Origin: Pseudorasbora parva
Taxonomy: Eukaryota > Chordata > Actinopteri > Cypriniformes > Gobionidae
Assembly (NCBI RefSeq): GCF_024679245.1
Contig: NC_090178.1
Coordinates: 32,455,645 to 32,519,644, forward strand
Direction: 5' to 3'
DNA: 64,000 nucleotides
Shown one piece after another: positions 44,914 through 59,161 of the stretch. The notes under the pieces are model-generated. The model searched no databases. It had not been told where the DNA came from and saw nothing but the letters and a program-made list of their open reading frames with translations. Numbering within the stretch: position 1 is the first letter of the stretch; every line of letters starts with the position of its first letter. Position numbers and translations under genes: made by a program.

Positions 44914-46370
44914 CAGGCACATTGTTGGTGAGTTGCTATTTTTAGGCAACTGAAAGCATCATTGACCAACTGAAACATGGTCTAAAGTCAATAGCGCAGT
45001 ATTTCTTGTGGTATTTAAAGGGTGCGCTAGTAATATGCACCTATAGGTGGGTGCACAACATGCGTACACTGCTTATTACACACAGGGACATGCTTCAGCG
45101 CACAAACATTTTTAAATATTAAAAATAAAAGTATTCCTCTCTGGAGAACCATTCAGTCTTTCAGTTAGCAAATTCCTCCATGTAAATAGCGAATCACCAT
45201 GGATTTTAAAGGGAATGGGAGATGAGACTCTGTTTGGTTTATTGCACGTTACACACAAAACACCCCCATGACTCATTAAGAGAATAAGGAGAACCCTTTT
45301 GGACCATGTGCCGGGCACGCTGACCGGTTTTCTCGTTGTTAAACTAGCCAAAGTGGATTCGGAAATGCCCTAAGTGCATCTGCGGGCTGGCGCATCAGAC
45401 CATGCGCTTAGATCGTTAAAATAGGGTCCATGGTTTTTACAGCCACTGCTATAAATATATATACGATTAATGGATTTATTAATCGTTAATATAAGTGATG
45501 ACCGATCATGGGAATTTGTGTAAATTGACATCCCTAGTTCAGACTGAAGGCAAATTGGATGATTTCTCAACTCAAATCAGATCTTTTCAGGCAGATTGTC
45601 TGCACTATTATAAGTGATCAAATAAGACTTAAAACTATTTTTTTTTCCTTTTCTTTCTCATTTACCAGGGGACCTTTGATTGATCAACCTTCAAAACTTC
45701 ACAATATGTTATAAATATTTTGAACTCTTTTTGAGTTGCTTTGAGCTTGAACAATAAAGTAACTAAATCCACTCTCACACTATTTGATAAACCTTAAATT
45801 CAGTTAATCCAGAAGTCTCCAAAGAACACCGGTTGTCATAGAGGTTGTATTAATACAGCTAAATTCCCTTCATTAAACCAGCTTTTCCTGAGGGAAATGC
45901 AGACCTGTGTCATAAATCAAGCTCAAACATGTCTCTATCCCCATAGGTCCCTCCCTGAAGAGTAAAGTGCTTGCACAATATGTTTGCCAACACTTTGTGC
46001 AGGCAGAAGTTTTGAGAAACCCCTTACCGTAACCATTCATCTAATGAGCTCTTCTGGTCATAAACCCTCAAATGTACTCCAGTCGGCTAAACCCCCATCT
46101 TGTTAACGCTGTAAGATGTAAACCTTGTTAATCAAGCTCGATCGCTCCTGTAATACTGCCAATTACTCCAGCCTGCTGTAAAATCATCCTGATTATCCCG
46201 CTTGCTGATAGAGGCTGAGGGTTAATAATAATCTGCCAATACGATCACTCTAGTGTATTTATGCCTCTTTCTATGACTGAAACCACCTCTTACATTTGCA
46301 GTAATTAAGTGTTCTGTGGGTTAATTATATACCTTTAAAATATTAGAACAAACTAGAGGGATTGTACAAT
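44914..46370. other. No gene recognised
   Basis: Contains a possible hAT right end (45440-45537) and otherwise apparently single-copy DNA. Minus frames 45112-45351 and 45370-45570 show no motif. Confidence 0.4.
45440..45537. repeat. Possible right end of a hAT-type element
   Basis: 'attgacatccctag' at the right edge is the complement of a TAGGGATGTCAA-type terminus, preceded by 'cgattaatgg' / 'aatcgttaat' words typical of hAT subtermini. The left end was not found. Confidence 0.3.
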
Positions 46371-46410
46371 GTGTATGTGTGTGTGTGTGTGTGTGGGGGG
46401 GGGGGGTGTT
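46371..46410. repeat. (TG)n followed by a G10 run
   Basis: About 24 bp of TG, then gggggggggg, then a further TG stretch. Confidence 0.95.
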
Positions 46411-47112
46411 CTGTGTGTGTGAGAGAGATTTGGGCATCTAAAATTTACTGAGACCCCTTGACATCACCCTCATTTTCTGGAACATTATAGCAGCTCATCC
46501 GTCCGCCGGCGCCCTGCCGGTACCGTCACTGTCATTCGTTTTCCGTCACAGCTTTGTGCAGTAGTTATTTTTGGCATTGTCTGTGCCGTGCTCACTTTCA
46601 AAAGAAACATACAATACGCTGCACCCTGTGACAGAGAGATTATATTACAGGGCCGCAGACACAGAGAGAGCTGCCAGTCAGCCTATCTCACCTCGCCTAT
46701 ATTACGTCACTCCCTCTTCTTTGCGGATGCAGGGTCTCTAGTGCAGGGTCTCAACACGCAGAGGTGGTTTTCACTGTGTCCTTCTGCTGTGCTGCATCTA
46801 AGGATAATCATAATTTTGTCTCCCTGCTGTTTTTGTGTTTAGGTGGTTTGTTGTTGCAGCCCATTCTCTTTTACCCTTGTAAATAATACGTAAGAAATAT
46901 TGTTCAGAGGGTTGCCACTCTTGCCATTCAAAGTTGCATAACTGATATTTTGGCTGATACACATAGTATAGATGATATTTGCATAATTACTTTTGTATTA
47001 TGGTCTTTTTTATATTAATATGTTTGCATTATTGCATAATTTTCATGAGAGTAAGTTGATTTTGTTCTGCACAATCTGCATAAAAAATAAAATAAAAAAT
47101 ATTGTTCTTGCA
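46411..47112. other. No gene recognised
   Basis: A GC-richer patch near 46500-46530 (GCCGGCGCC) is noted. The plus frame at 46588-46842 has no recognised domain. Confidence 0.4.
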
Positions 47113-47290
47113 ATGTCTGTTACAATCCACGCCTGTCCCGGACTCCATTTCCCAGAATCCTCCCTGTCTCACACCTGAACTCGCTTCCTCATCATCACTC
47201 CCGCTTTCTTTGGATTCCCTCCACCTGGTCCTTGTCATTTGCACTTCCTTTATATTGAACTCACTTCCAGCACTCCTTGTCCGTTCATAA
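47113..47290 (+). repeat. Probable LTR 5' fragment
   Basis: TGTCTGTTACAATCCACGCC, then 'ccatttcccagaatcc' and 'cctttatattg' read like the U3 and TATA region of a fish gypsy LTR. The 3' part with a polyadenylation signal is missing; a palindromic block follows directly. Confidence 0.4.
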
Positions 47291-47323
47291 GGCTATAACA
47301 TACTCCGCAGAGAAAAAAGGCTC

Positions 47324-47402
47324 GCCATGGGAGCGAGAACTTTTTTCTCTGTTGAGTATGAATAATATACTCAACAGAGAAAAAAGTTCTCGCTCCCATG
47401 GC
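47324..47402. repeat. Perfect palindrome, 36-bp arms, 7-nt loop
   Basis: GCCATGGGAGCGAGAACTTT... (47324-47359) is repeated exactly in reverse complement at 47367-47402 around the loop GAATAAT. No mismatch was seen by eye. It is the start of a block rich in GTTCTCG words running to about 47515. Confidence 0.95.
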
Positions 47403-47404
47403 TA

Positions 47405-47434
47405 CGAGAACAAAATGACGTAATTTTGTTCTCG
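47405..47434. repeat. Perfect palindrome, 12-bp arms
   Basis: CGAGAACAAAAT and ATTTTGTTCTCG flank GACGTA, starting two bases after the 36-bp palindrome. It shares the CGAGAAC motif with it. Confidence 0.9.
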
Positions 47435-47573
47435 CAGCCCTGGTTTGGGAGTTCTCGATGTTTGTTTCTCGACACATTGCCTGAGCAGAACTTTTTTCTT
47501 GCAGGTGTCCGTCCGAGAACTATTATGTGATTGGTCAGAAATTTAAAGTGAGCGGGGTTAATGCAGAGAAACA

Positions 47574-48280
47574 GGGTGCTTCTCAATATCTCTCCTATTT
47601 TCCTCGCTCCTCCGTCCTCCATCCTATGACCCGGAAACTGATGGAGCTCAGCCATCTTGTAGGAGATCTCAATTCTAATTGCACCACGAGGATTGAGGAG
47701 TGAGGAGACTTCCTGAGTAGTCATGAGCGAGGATACACAGGTGGATCCTTTGCGGAAGTGTTTTATCGACTAAACGTGACGCACGCATTAATTCTCCTCC
47801 TGCTTCACATCGTGCCACAGTTTATTCATCATTATTATTATGTTTGCATGTACAAGACACAAATGTTTGTCAAATAAGAAGAACTGACAGTTGCAGAATT
47901 ATATCAAAGCACAAGAAAATGAAAGAAACAAATAGAAACTAATACAATGTATAATTCATTGTTAATAATAACTGTTAATATTAATAAAAATATGGACAAA
48001 TGTGGTATTTTGTGGAGGCTGAAGCTCACAATATTAATAGTTATCTCTAATGTTCAAGAATCCCGACTAAATCTAGCGGTGCAGAGTCATCATTAACTGA
48101 CGCCGCTTTAAAGTGACATTAAAGGGAGCGAGGATATATCATTTCACTTGATTCAATTCCTCTGTCCTCGCGTCTTTCCTTGCGTCCTTCCCTCGCATCC
48201 TGAAGGGGTGGAGCTAAGGAGCGAGGAAAGGAAGCTAGGAATGAAAACGAGGATGCATAAATAAGAATTGGGAAACACCC
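47574..48280. mobile_element. MITE with GGGTGYTTCYCAAT ends
   Basis: GGGTGCTTCTCAATATCTC at the left pairs with 'agaattgggaaacaccc' at the right. Subterminal DNA on both sides is rich in GAGCGAGGA and its complement TCCTCGCTCC. 0.7 kb, no transposase. Confidence 0.7.
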
Positions 48281-48450
48281 ACAGATATGTTCGGCACCTG
48301 CTTTTTCCGTGAAGTATGGAATGTACTGGCCAAAACGAACTTTGTTCTTGTTCTTGCCACCTCGAGAAAACAAACAATTTTCTCCCAGGATTATTTGATA
48401 GATAGAATGTTTATTTGCTACAGAAATCTCCTATGAGCGGAGCTAAAGAG

Positions 48451-48883
<433 letters not shown>

Positions 48884-48957
<74 letters not shown>
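48884..48957. repeat. (AC)37 microsatellite
   Basis: About 74 bp of pure AC directly after 'ttaaacacgt'. Confidence 0.98.
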
Positions 48958-48959
<2 letters not shown>

Positions 48960-50029
48960 TCAAAAGTATTAATTTATTGAGCAGTAGTATAAATAACTTA
49001 ACAGGATAGTTTACCCAAAAAAATGTACATGTGTATCTTGTGCTGTTAAGATAGTCTATTGGTCCATATTCCTTTCGCCTGCTTCCTTAATAAATAATGA
49101 AAAGGTCATAAATAGTACTAAAGAACAGCTGACACAGAGTTTTTATTAAAGAGTGAAATGAAGAGTCTGCATACAGTATTTTCCTGTTACTTCTGTGTCT
49201 ATAGTTGATGTAGCGTGAGAGGGTCTTGGGATTGCCCACAGAATTAATGAATCTTTCAGATAGATAGATTGATAGATAAAAACAATCAGCATTTCAAAGT
49301 GGTGTGGTTGGAGCCGTAGCTCTCGACCTGTGGTTAGTAGTAGCCTATCTTGTTAGTATGGCATGTGGAGTTACATATAGCTAATGAACTTTATCTGTGT
49401 GACAGATAAACATAACTATTTGCTGCTTTCTCGTTTTCTGGAGCGTTTTAGTGAAAGTGTCAGTTATTTTGCTGCTCACCATGTTTCTTCTGCAGCTCTT
49501 TGTAGTGCTTTACGTCTTTTTTTTAGAGAGAAGCAACACACACAGAACGGAAAGGGCTTAAACGTAGGCCGTTTGGCTCTAGATAAAAATATTAAAGTGT
49601 ATAGCTGTGAATGATCATTGCCATAAATGTCCCTAAGCTCATTGTTTTGACATGCTGCTCACTTTATGTAGAAATGGTATATGGTGCTATAGTTGTCATT
49701 AAAACAGGTCCGCTATTTGAGAAGGCCTGCTCTAGAATAGAGCACGGCCCTTGTTGACCAAAAAAATACAAATAAAAATCCAAACAGCTTGTGTGCTTTA
49801 GTCCAATGCCGTACTATAACTTGTTGAACTGAAAATCTTGACATCCGCTCTTGCACACCTTGCTGCACTTTTCAGTTAATGACTTGATCGGGTTCACAAA
49901 ACCAGTCTGAATGATTCGAGCTGATCTGTTCACAGACCGATCACAGCATTTTAGAAGGTTATCAGTGTATAATGACAACAATTTCCTTCAGGAGCCATGT
50001 TATATAGTCTCTGAGTCGCATAGACTATT
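48958..50029. other. No gene recognised
   Basis: 'ggatagtttacccaaaaaaatg' near 49002 is a weak TTCACC-type MITE end. The rest has no recognisable feature. Confidence 0.4.
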
Positions 50030-50246
50030 TTATAATATTATTATGATGCTTTCGTGTCCATTTCGAAGCTTCAAAACTTCAAAGCTTCAATTTTCGTTCA
50101 CTGCAATTGCATGGAGAATAAGTTCTTTACAATTTCTCTTTTTGTGTTCCATGGAACAAAGTTGGATGAAAATGGATTTGAAATGACATGAGGGGGAGTA
50201 AATGATGCCAGAAAATTTATTTTTGGCTGGACTATTTCTTTGAAGC
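50030..50246. repeat. Right-end fragment of a TTCACC-family MITE
   Basis: 'tgacatgagggggagtaaatg' in part, then 'ctggactatttctttgaagc', parallels the family's right end. AAGCTTCAAA words cluster at 50066-50092. Confidence 0.45.
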
Positions 50247-50577
50247 TCAAGTCGAGCACTCGAGCCCTTTGATTACAGACGGCAAGCCGCAACTGAAAAA
50301 GGATTTTATGAACATATGAAGAACTCAACAAAGTGCTATTTAAGGATCAATCAGGATTTAAGCATCAGATTCCTAAGAAAGAATGTGAAAAACATAAATA
50401 TCTCATATCTAACTGATATCTAATATCTATATTTACAACTTAAACCATTCTGTCTATGTCTGTGTTGGCATATTGGAAAAAAGCCTTTGCTGTATTCAAC
50501 TGTACGTATGACAGTAGGACATGACTCAATGCCTAGAGTTTTTCTTCAGATAAACAGCCTGCTAAAGCTAGAGTTAC
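50247..50577. other. No gene recognised
   Basis: AT-rich spacer with no supported feature. Confidence 0.45.
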
Positions 50578-50952
<375 letters not shown>

Positions 50953-50953
<1 letters not shown>

Positions 50954-52247
50954 TTGCATGGTTTATATGCTTCTGTACACATGTATGTTTGAATACTCCT
51001 ACTTGTGTAAGGTTGGTTAATGCATGTCCATGGATTTTATTTATTAACAACATGTAGCTTTAACAACCCAGGCTTGTTTGTGAAAACATGACTGTGACTA
51101 CATTTCTGCAAAATTATATAATGTCACACATAATTTCAATGTGAAATATTCAATGAGTTGCACTAAAAGCATGTTTAGTGTTATCCGAAACTACGATTAA
51201 TGTGAATTTGTCAATTTTTTGTGTTACGCTGGTTGTTGTTTGTACTGCGGCTATACGTATGTCCAGTAAATGGCACTAATAACTTAATATTCTATCACGT
51301 TTGAAAATTACTTGCTATCTACACTAAACCCTACCATAAACCTATTAATAACACATAAACCGACTCGATGTTTAGGAATCAGTATTGGCCGATACCAATC
51401 ACTGATCTGATACTAAAATAAAAAAACTGCTGAATTAATTTCCTAATAAAAGCTAAACCCTACACTAAACCCTACCATAAACCTAGCTAATAGTTTTATC
51501 ATTATCAAAAGCAAACTTGAGGTAAAAACACATTTGCTAAAGCAACCATGGTATTTTATCATGCTTTAACAAGTCTGAGAATTTTTTTTATTGTGATGTT
51601 ACATAGAACTCATGTACAAACAGCAGTCAGCGCTGTCAATCATTTTCAAGTCAAGTCAAGCTAAGTTGAATATTGTATATATCTAATATAAAAGACGATT
51701 AATGTTGCACAGGATTTCTGAGCTATAAAATGAGCTGGTTTCTTGTTTAATTGAGACTGATTTGATGTGTCTTAAAGGATTTTTTTTTTTTTACTTCAGA
51801 CAGCTAGAAAATTTAATGAACCGTTAGTGAATGGACCATGTCTGCAGGGTCAAGAGACACATTTTTTATTTTTTATTGTAATTTTTATCTTAACAGACTT
51901 TTAATGCAATCTTCAACTTTAAAATCTTGTGGTAAAATGCTTAGAAACAGTGTTGAGTGTGTTCACACTTGGCATGTTTGATTAGATTAAAACAAAGACT
52001 GGTGTCATTTGTTTTTTAGTGTGGTTCATTCGAATAAGTTTGAACGCTGCCATCCGAACAATGGTGCACACCAAACAGGTTTTCCCCTCTTTCAAATGAA
52101 GTCTGGTGCGGTTCAACTGAAATGAAAGACTAAATGAACATAAAACAGGATGTGATGTCACAAGACGTGACCCTAAAAAGGACAGATTACTCAAGCATAC
52201 TTGTTTTTTCTCATCATAGCTGTGAGCAACGTTAGTGACGTTGACCA
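50953..52247. other. No gene recognised; one direct repeat
   Basis: 'acactaaaccctaccataaa' plus 'cct' occurs at about 51319 and again at about 51461, about 145 bp apart. Between them 'ttggccgataccaatcac' looks like hAT subterminal DNA. T11-12 runs lie near 51780. No gene. Confidence 0.45.
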
Positions 52248-53362
52248 TTAAAGGGATAGTTCACCAAAAAATGTCAAATAAATTACACGATATGGCATAT
52301 GCATGCAAGACATCACTTCCGCTACTTGTATCCCATTTAGAGATGCCATATCATGTACATTTGACCTCATCCAGTGTAAGTGATGGTGCGCTTGTGGTTG
52401 GTGGACATATTGTTTTATTTGAGGTAAAAAATGATATAAAAGCTGTTTGGTTTCTCGCAAAAAACAATTGTTTCGTGTCTTAAGACATCAATGTGTTGCC
52501 ACAAGCCACAGGGTTTAATATGGATTCGTATGTCTAATTGTTTTTTACTCAAAGTGGCTCTAATAGAAATACACACCATTGACATGCATTATACGAGCAA
52601 CGGTTGGAGTTGAAAATCTTCATTTGTGTTCTACTGAAGAAACAATCAATCACTCAATCAACTTTATTTATATAGCGCTTTTACAATCACGATTGTGTCA
52701 AAGCAGCTTCACAGTGTTAAACAGGACAATATTGCAACAAAATTTGATTTGGCTGTACAGTCATACTGGAGAAAACAGTGATGTTATCAGCTTATTTTAA
52801 TTTATCATATAGCGACAATGTTGGCAGATCAGTATTATAGTTTATAGAATTAAATAAGATCAAATTCATACATTTTATTTGTATAATAAGTTGAATAACT
52901 TTAATCATATTTTTAGTGTCCCCAACTGAGCAAGCCAAGCCAAAGGCGACAGTGGCAAGGAACCAAAACTCCATCAGGGCATGATGGAGAAAAATAAACC
53001 TTGGGAGAAACCAGACTCAGTCAGGGTGCCAGTTCTCCTCTGGCCTATTAACACACCGTGTAAGATTATTATTCTGGCAACCTTACAGGTCAGAAATCAT
53101 ATTAGATTGGAATATTCAAAATTTCAGGGTATCACGGAAGAGACGAATTTATTTAGGATGGGGCGTCGATTACACAAGAGTATGAATGCATGAAAGATCT
53201 GAATTTTTGCGCCGAAGACGGGTTTTGAGCATGTCGTGCCAGTGAGGCAAATTCGGAGGAGACACCATTTGACAAACAAACACACCTACTACATATTGGA
53301 TGCCCTGGGGGTAAGCAGATAAACATTAAAAAATGTCATTTTTGGATGATCTATCCCTTTAA
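52248..53362. mobile_element. TTAAAGGGATAGTTCACC MITE with a nested repeat
   Basis: The left end TTAAAGGGATAGTTCACCAA and the right 'gatctatccctttaa' define the element. Its sequence follows the copy at 15079-15496 except for the additional block 52644-53273. Internal palindromic words 'acgatatggcatatgcatgc' / 'gatgccatatcatg' are present. No transposase. Confidence 0.8.
52644..53273 (+). mobile_element. Inserted cyprinid repeat, 0.63 kb
   Basis: It begins 'aatcaatcactcaatcaact' then 'ttatttatatagcgc', and includes 'ggcaaggaaccaaaactcc', 'ccttgggagaaaccagactc' and 'cttacaggtcagaaatc', phrases I know as an abundant cyprinid repeat. Comparison with the empty copy at 15420-15450 puts the junctions after 'gaagaaac' and before 'aaacaaacacacc', giving a short AAAC duplication. 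Class uncertain (SINE-like or LINE-derived). Confidence 0.7.
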
Positions 53363-54130
53363 CACCAATTCACACCCCACAGACTAACACCAACACCAAC
53401 AAACAAGTCTGTCAGAGTTTGTTGGATCAGTGTGTTATTCCTGTCAGCATCTGTTGCCGTTGGTCAGAGTTTGTTTTCACTCAAATAAACATGTTCAATC
53501 TGTGTTTGTTGGGACGTGGACACTAACCGTTGCCATGACGATGAGGCACATCCCTTGCAAAAACTGCGTGCTTAGTAAATTATCCTTGTAATGAAAATGG
53601 CAGGTTTCTGGATAAATCAGAGGGCAATTCTGAGCGAGAGCAGAGTCATTCGAAAGCACACGCCCATTAAGTTTTGAGCTAGAATTAAAGAAATCCACCT
53701 GTGAGTGAAGAGATTCGTTATGGATGCACTCTCGCGGGAAAATAATGTGCTCTCGACATTTAACACCATAGAAACAGCCTCAAATGAACTATACAGCTAG
53801 AGGAAATTTGTGTCTGAAAGCTGCAATGTTTTATTTTTATTGGTTAAAATGAATGGAGAATATCTTGTGTATTTCTGTGAGTGCTCAAGTTTGTCTGTGT
53901 CTATTGGGGCAGTGTGTGAACCTGACTAAATCCAGTGACCAAATTGTTTGTTGGTGTTTTTTGGCATTTGTCTGTGCAGCCATTTCAGAAATGGAAAAAT
54001 GGTAGATATACTTTTCTTCTGTAAAAGTACAGTTAAAATTTTTACAGGACTTTTGGTCACATGTAGCATGCTAATTCTGCATGGTATAATACTCTTGCAC
54101 TCTCTTTAAGTGTGTGAGAAATACAGAGCG
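53363..54130. other. No gene recognised
   Basis: The minus frame at 53495-53698 has no recognised domain. Confidence 0.45.
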
Positions 54131-54139
54131 CTCTCAGTT

Positions 54140-56340
<2,201 letters not shown>

Positions 56341-56403
56341 CTCTCAGTTGGGCACGCTCACATTAGTCTTTATGGTGCATCAAATACACCTAACTGTGCA
56401 TTC

Positions 56404-56516
56404 ATTGAGATGAACTGAAGTAGCGGACTTTACGGAACGCTTGACAAAGAGCTCGGATATTTCAATCTCTCGTTTTATCGCAAGATTTGCAAACGATAAA
56501 ATATCGTCCATCCCTA
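56404..56516. repeat. Possible right end of a hAT-type element
   Basis: 'aaatatcgtccatccctaa' at the right is the complement of a TAGGGATGGACGATA-type hAT end, preceded by 'gttttatcgcaagattt'. The left end was not recognised. Confidence 0.3.
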
Positions 56517-57763
56517 ATAAGCACTTCAGGAGTTCTTGAGTAAAAATACCATTGCAAAATTTGTCATAAAAGTATTTTTTTGTTTGTTGTTGTTGTTGTA
56601 TTTTTAGGTTTGGTGTTAAAAATTACAACTTGGTGAACCAGAAATAAATGTATCATTTTGTTTTCTGGTCCGAACCAAAAGAACAAACCACAAGGTTACA
56701 CACACACTAAATGTGTAATTAGACCGTTTAAATCAGGGTGTCAAACTCAGTTCCCGGAGAGCCACAGTCCGACAGAGGGTTTATTTTTGTCTAGTGTATC
56801 TTATAGGTACTTTGACTAGCTTTTAAAAAAATTTTTGTCTTTAAAATAGTTTAAAACATTCTAAGTGGAAATATTCCTAATAAAATTAGGTTATTAAAGG
56901 TGGAGGATATAAATTCCCACAATTACTTCATGTCAACTTCTTATGTGTGTGCGTCTACATGTATGACCGCATGTAAAGTATTTGTGTGTTTGAGTGCGAT
57001 CAGTGGAAAGTGAATGAATAAATAATAGCGGCGGCACACTGAGGCAGCTGCTCTCTGTTGGCTTCTGAAGTGGCGTAGGGTGAGGTGAGACGGGCGGCGG
57101 TGGAGAGTGCCGTTTACTCACAACCAGGAGTCTGTTTACCGGAACAAACCAGTCTCCACAGCTACTTAAAGCGACCACATGCTGAGACCGTAATTAGCCT
57201 TATTTGTATTCTTAATTGCTCAGTAAGAGGTTTAGGAAGTTGCTGTCATTTCAAGCTATTGACTTATCTGAGATAAAAAGAAACATAAACATAAAAAAGG
57301 AGAAAGTTGAATGAAAATATCCAGCTGTTTATTCACGTGAACTTGCATCTAGAAACAAACAGACACTAAGTCTCTCTTGGTGTTTTAAAGGTCTCAACAG
57401 CACCCAGTAAAAGTGTAAAGTGTAGCTAATAACAATTGTAATTAGCTCAACACACACCATCTGTGTTACTGCAGGTGTATATGATTTTGTGATCTTATCA
57501 CTGAATACAGGTACTCAACTGAAATGACAGTGAGCATTTAATTTCAACATTTGTGCTGAAAAAATCAAGCAGATGGAGTTCAACAGCATTCATTTGTGGT
57601 TACAGACTATTCTGTGGTTTTTCAACATACATGTACAGTAGTGAGATATAGAGTAAAATGCCATTGACAAAATTGTCAAGTGGTCACAGGGGACCCTTTT
57701 GAATGCATGTTAATATCAGGTGGAAATGCCAACCTGCCTCTGCCATCCACTTTGGATAGTAAC
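56517..57763. other. No gene recognised; small GC-rich island
   Basis: 57030-57180 is GC-rich ('gacgggcggcggtggagag') with a minus frame (56933-57178) lacking a known domain. It could be regulatory or part of an unseen repeat. Confidence 0.4.
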
Positions 57764-58356
57764 TAGGGCTGGGCGATAAATCGATTTTATGGATTAATTC
57801 GAGTTTTTAGTTTACGACGATTTTTGTGAATGAAAATCGGTTTTCTCTTTAAAATCCGCCGACGCTCCCCTCTGGGCTCCCGTAATGGCTCAGCACTCCC
57901 CGCGCGCGTTTGCCACAGAGATACACGAAAAACAAGGATAGCGTCTAACAACATACCGTGTCATTCGTAACAATACCCCGCTGCAAAGTGTGTTTGAAGT
58001 CTGAACGGAACCGCGCTAGGCGCTACTCATTTAAAGCTGCGCTGACACTAACTCATCTCGTGACAGTCTCGATACACAGCGCTGGTGATCCAGTGAGAGA
58101 GCGTTTAAATTCACCACAGAATTAATACCATCGCTACTGTGATCTAGTGGAAGCGATCGGCGCAGAATTCTGTTATAAACCACAGATATCAGATCAAACA
58201 GAGCTGAGCGAAGGTCAGGGGTTTCAGTCACAAAACACCAACATTTACCACGATTGTACTGTAGTAAAACCACATGGATTTAATGTTGTTGTTGTCATTA
58301 TTTATCTCAGGATTCGTACAACCTTTTGAGATTGAAATTCAAGCACTTTCCGATGG
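57764..58356. mobile_element. Left end of a hAT-type element invaded by the retrotransposon
   Basis: TAGGGCTGGGCGATAAATCG at 57764 is a typical fish hAT terminus and shares TAGGGCTG with the element at 19759. GC-rich internal DNA follows. The LTR retrotransposon begins at 58357, and the rest of this element must lie beyond the window. Confidence 0.6.
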
Positions 58357-58410
58357 TGTGGTAGTTGAGGCCAAGAACAGGCAGGACAGAGAGTAGAAAA
58401 GAAATGGAAG

Positions 58411-58416
58411 TTTATT
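58411..58416 (-). terminator. Polyadenylation signal in the LTR
   Basis: AATAAA on the minus strand, about 55 bp before the 3' end of the LTR and about 225 bp downstream of the TATA box. The same hexamer is at 63689-63694 in the 5' LTR. This places R between about 58615 and 58395 and leaves a short U5. Confidence 0.55.
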
Positions 58417-58639
58417 GCTTCCAACACAAAAATTATATACAGGGGCAGATTCCAACAGAAGTCATACAAAATCAAAAAAACTTAAGATTTATGCTAACTG
58501 AAATTAACAAAAATCAAACAGGCCTGAAAAATAAATCTCCCCTGTAAACAAAGTAAACAAATCAAAATCTAATTCAAAACCAAAGGTCAGAAGGCTAAGG
58601 TGGCTGGACAATACTGACTCACTCTACTTCTCCCATAAT

Positions 58640-58650
58640 GCTATATATAC
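58640..58650 (-). promoter_or_regulatory. TATA box in the LTR
   Basis: The minus strand reads GTATATATAGC here, and identically at 63918-63928 in the 5' LTR, which is the copy that would drive transcription. Start of transcription inferred 25-30 bases further in the minus direction. Confidence 0.55.
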
Positions 58651-59161
58651 CCATTTAGCCTCTACCAAACAAAAATAAGGTAAATATCAAAATAATACAA
58701 TTACCAAATAAACTCAAAACAATTAACCTTTACAACACAATATCATTATCACACCTAACCTTAATACAATCATATAACAATATATATGAAAAGAAAATAT
58801 TCAAATCAAACCAAGATATAACTGAATGAAAAAGTCAAAAGATCCCCTCTAAATCAAAATGGAATGGTACAGTCCAATTTCCTCTGGAACAGCATAAGTT
58901 TGCAGGCTGATGCCCCGCCTCTTCCTTTATCTGCTGCCACATGGAATGCGGCCGTCACTCCATGGACCAGAAGAATCTAGGGCTCAGGTATAGTCAAACA
59001 GCACAGGAAAATATAAGAAGTGTGCACCCTTCTGTATATTTAAGCTTTGAATAAACTGTTAACTCATGTTCTTGTCGTGTGGGTTTTTGGTATATGAGGG
59101 GATAAATAAACATTAAATTAAACTACAAATGTTTGGTAAAAGCCAAAATATGTGAGGTAGG

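Noticed and set aside
47371..47724. 117-codon minus frame
   Set aside because: It runs through the palindrome cluster and a MITE end; no coding motif.
58365..58547. 60-codon plus frame, repeated at 63643-63825
   Set aside because: It is the antisense of the LTR, duplicated only because the LTR is duplicated.
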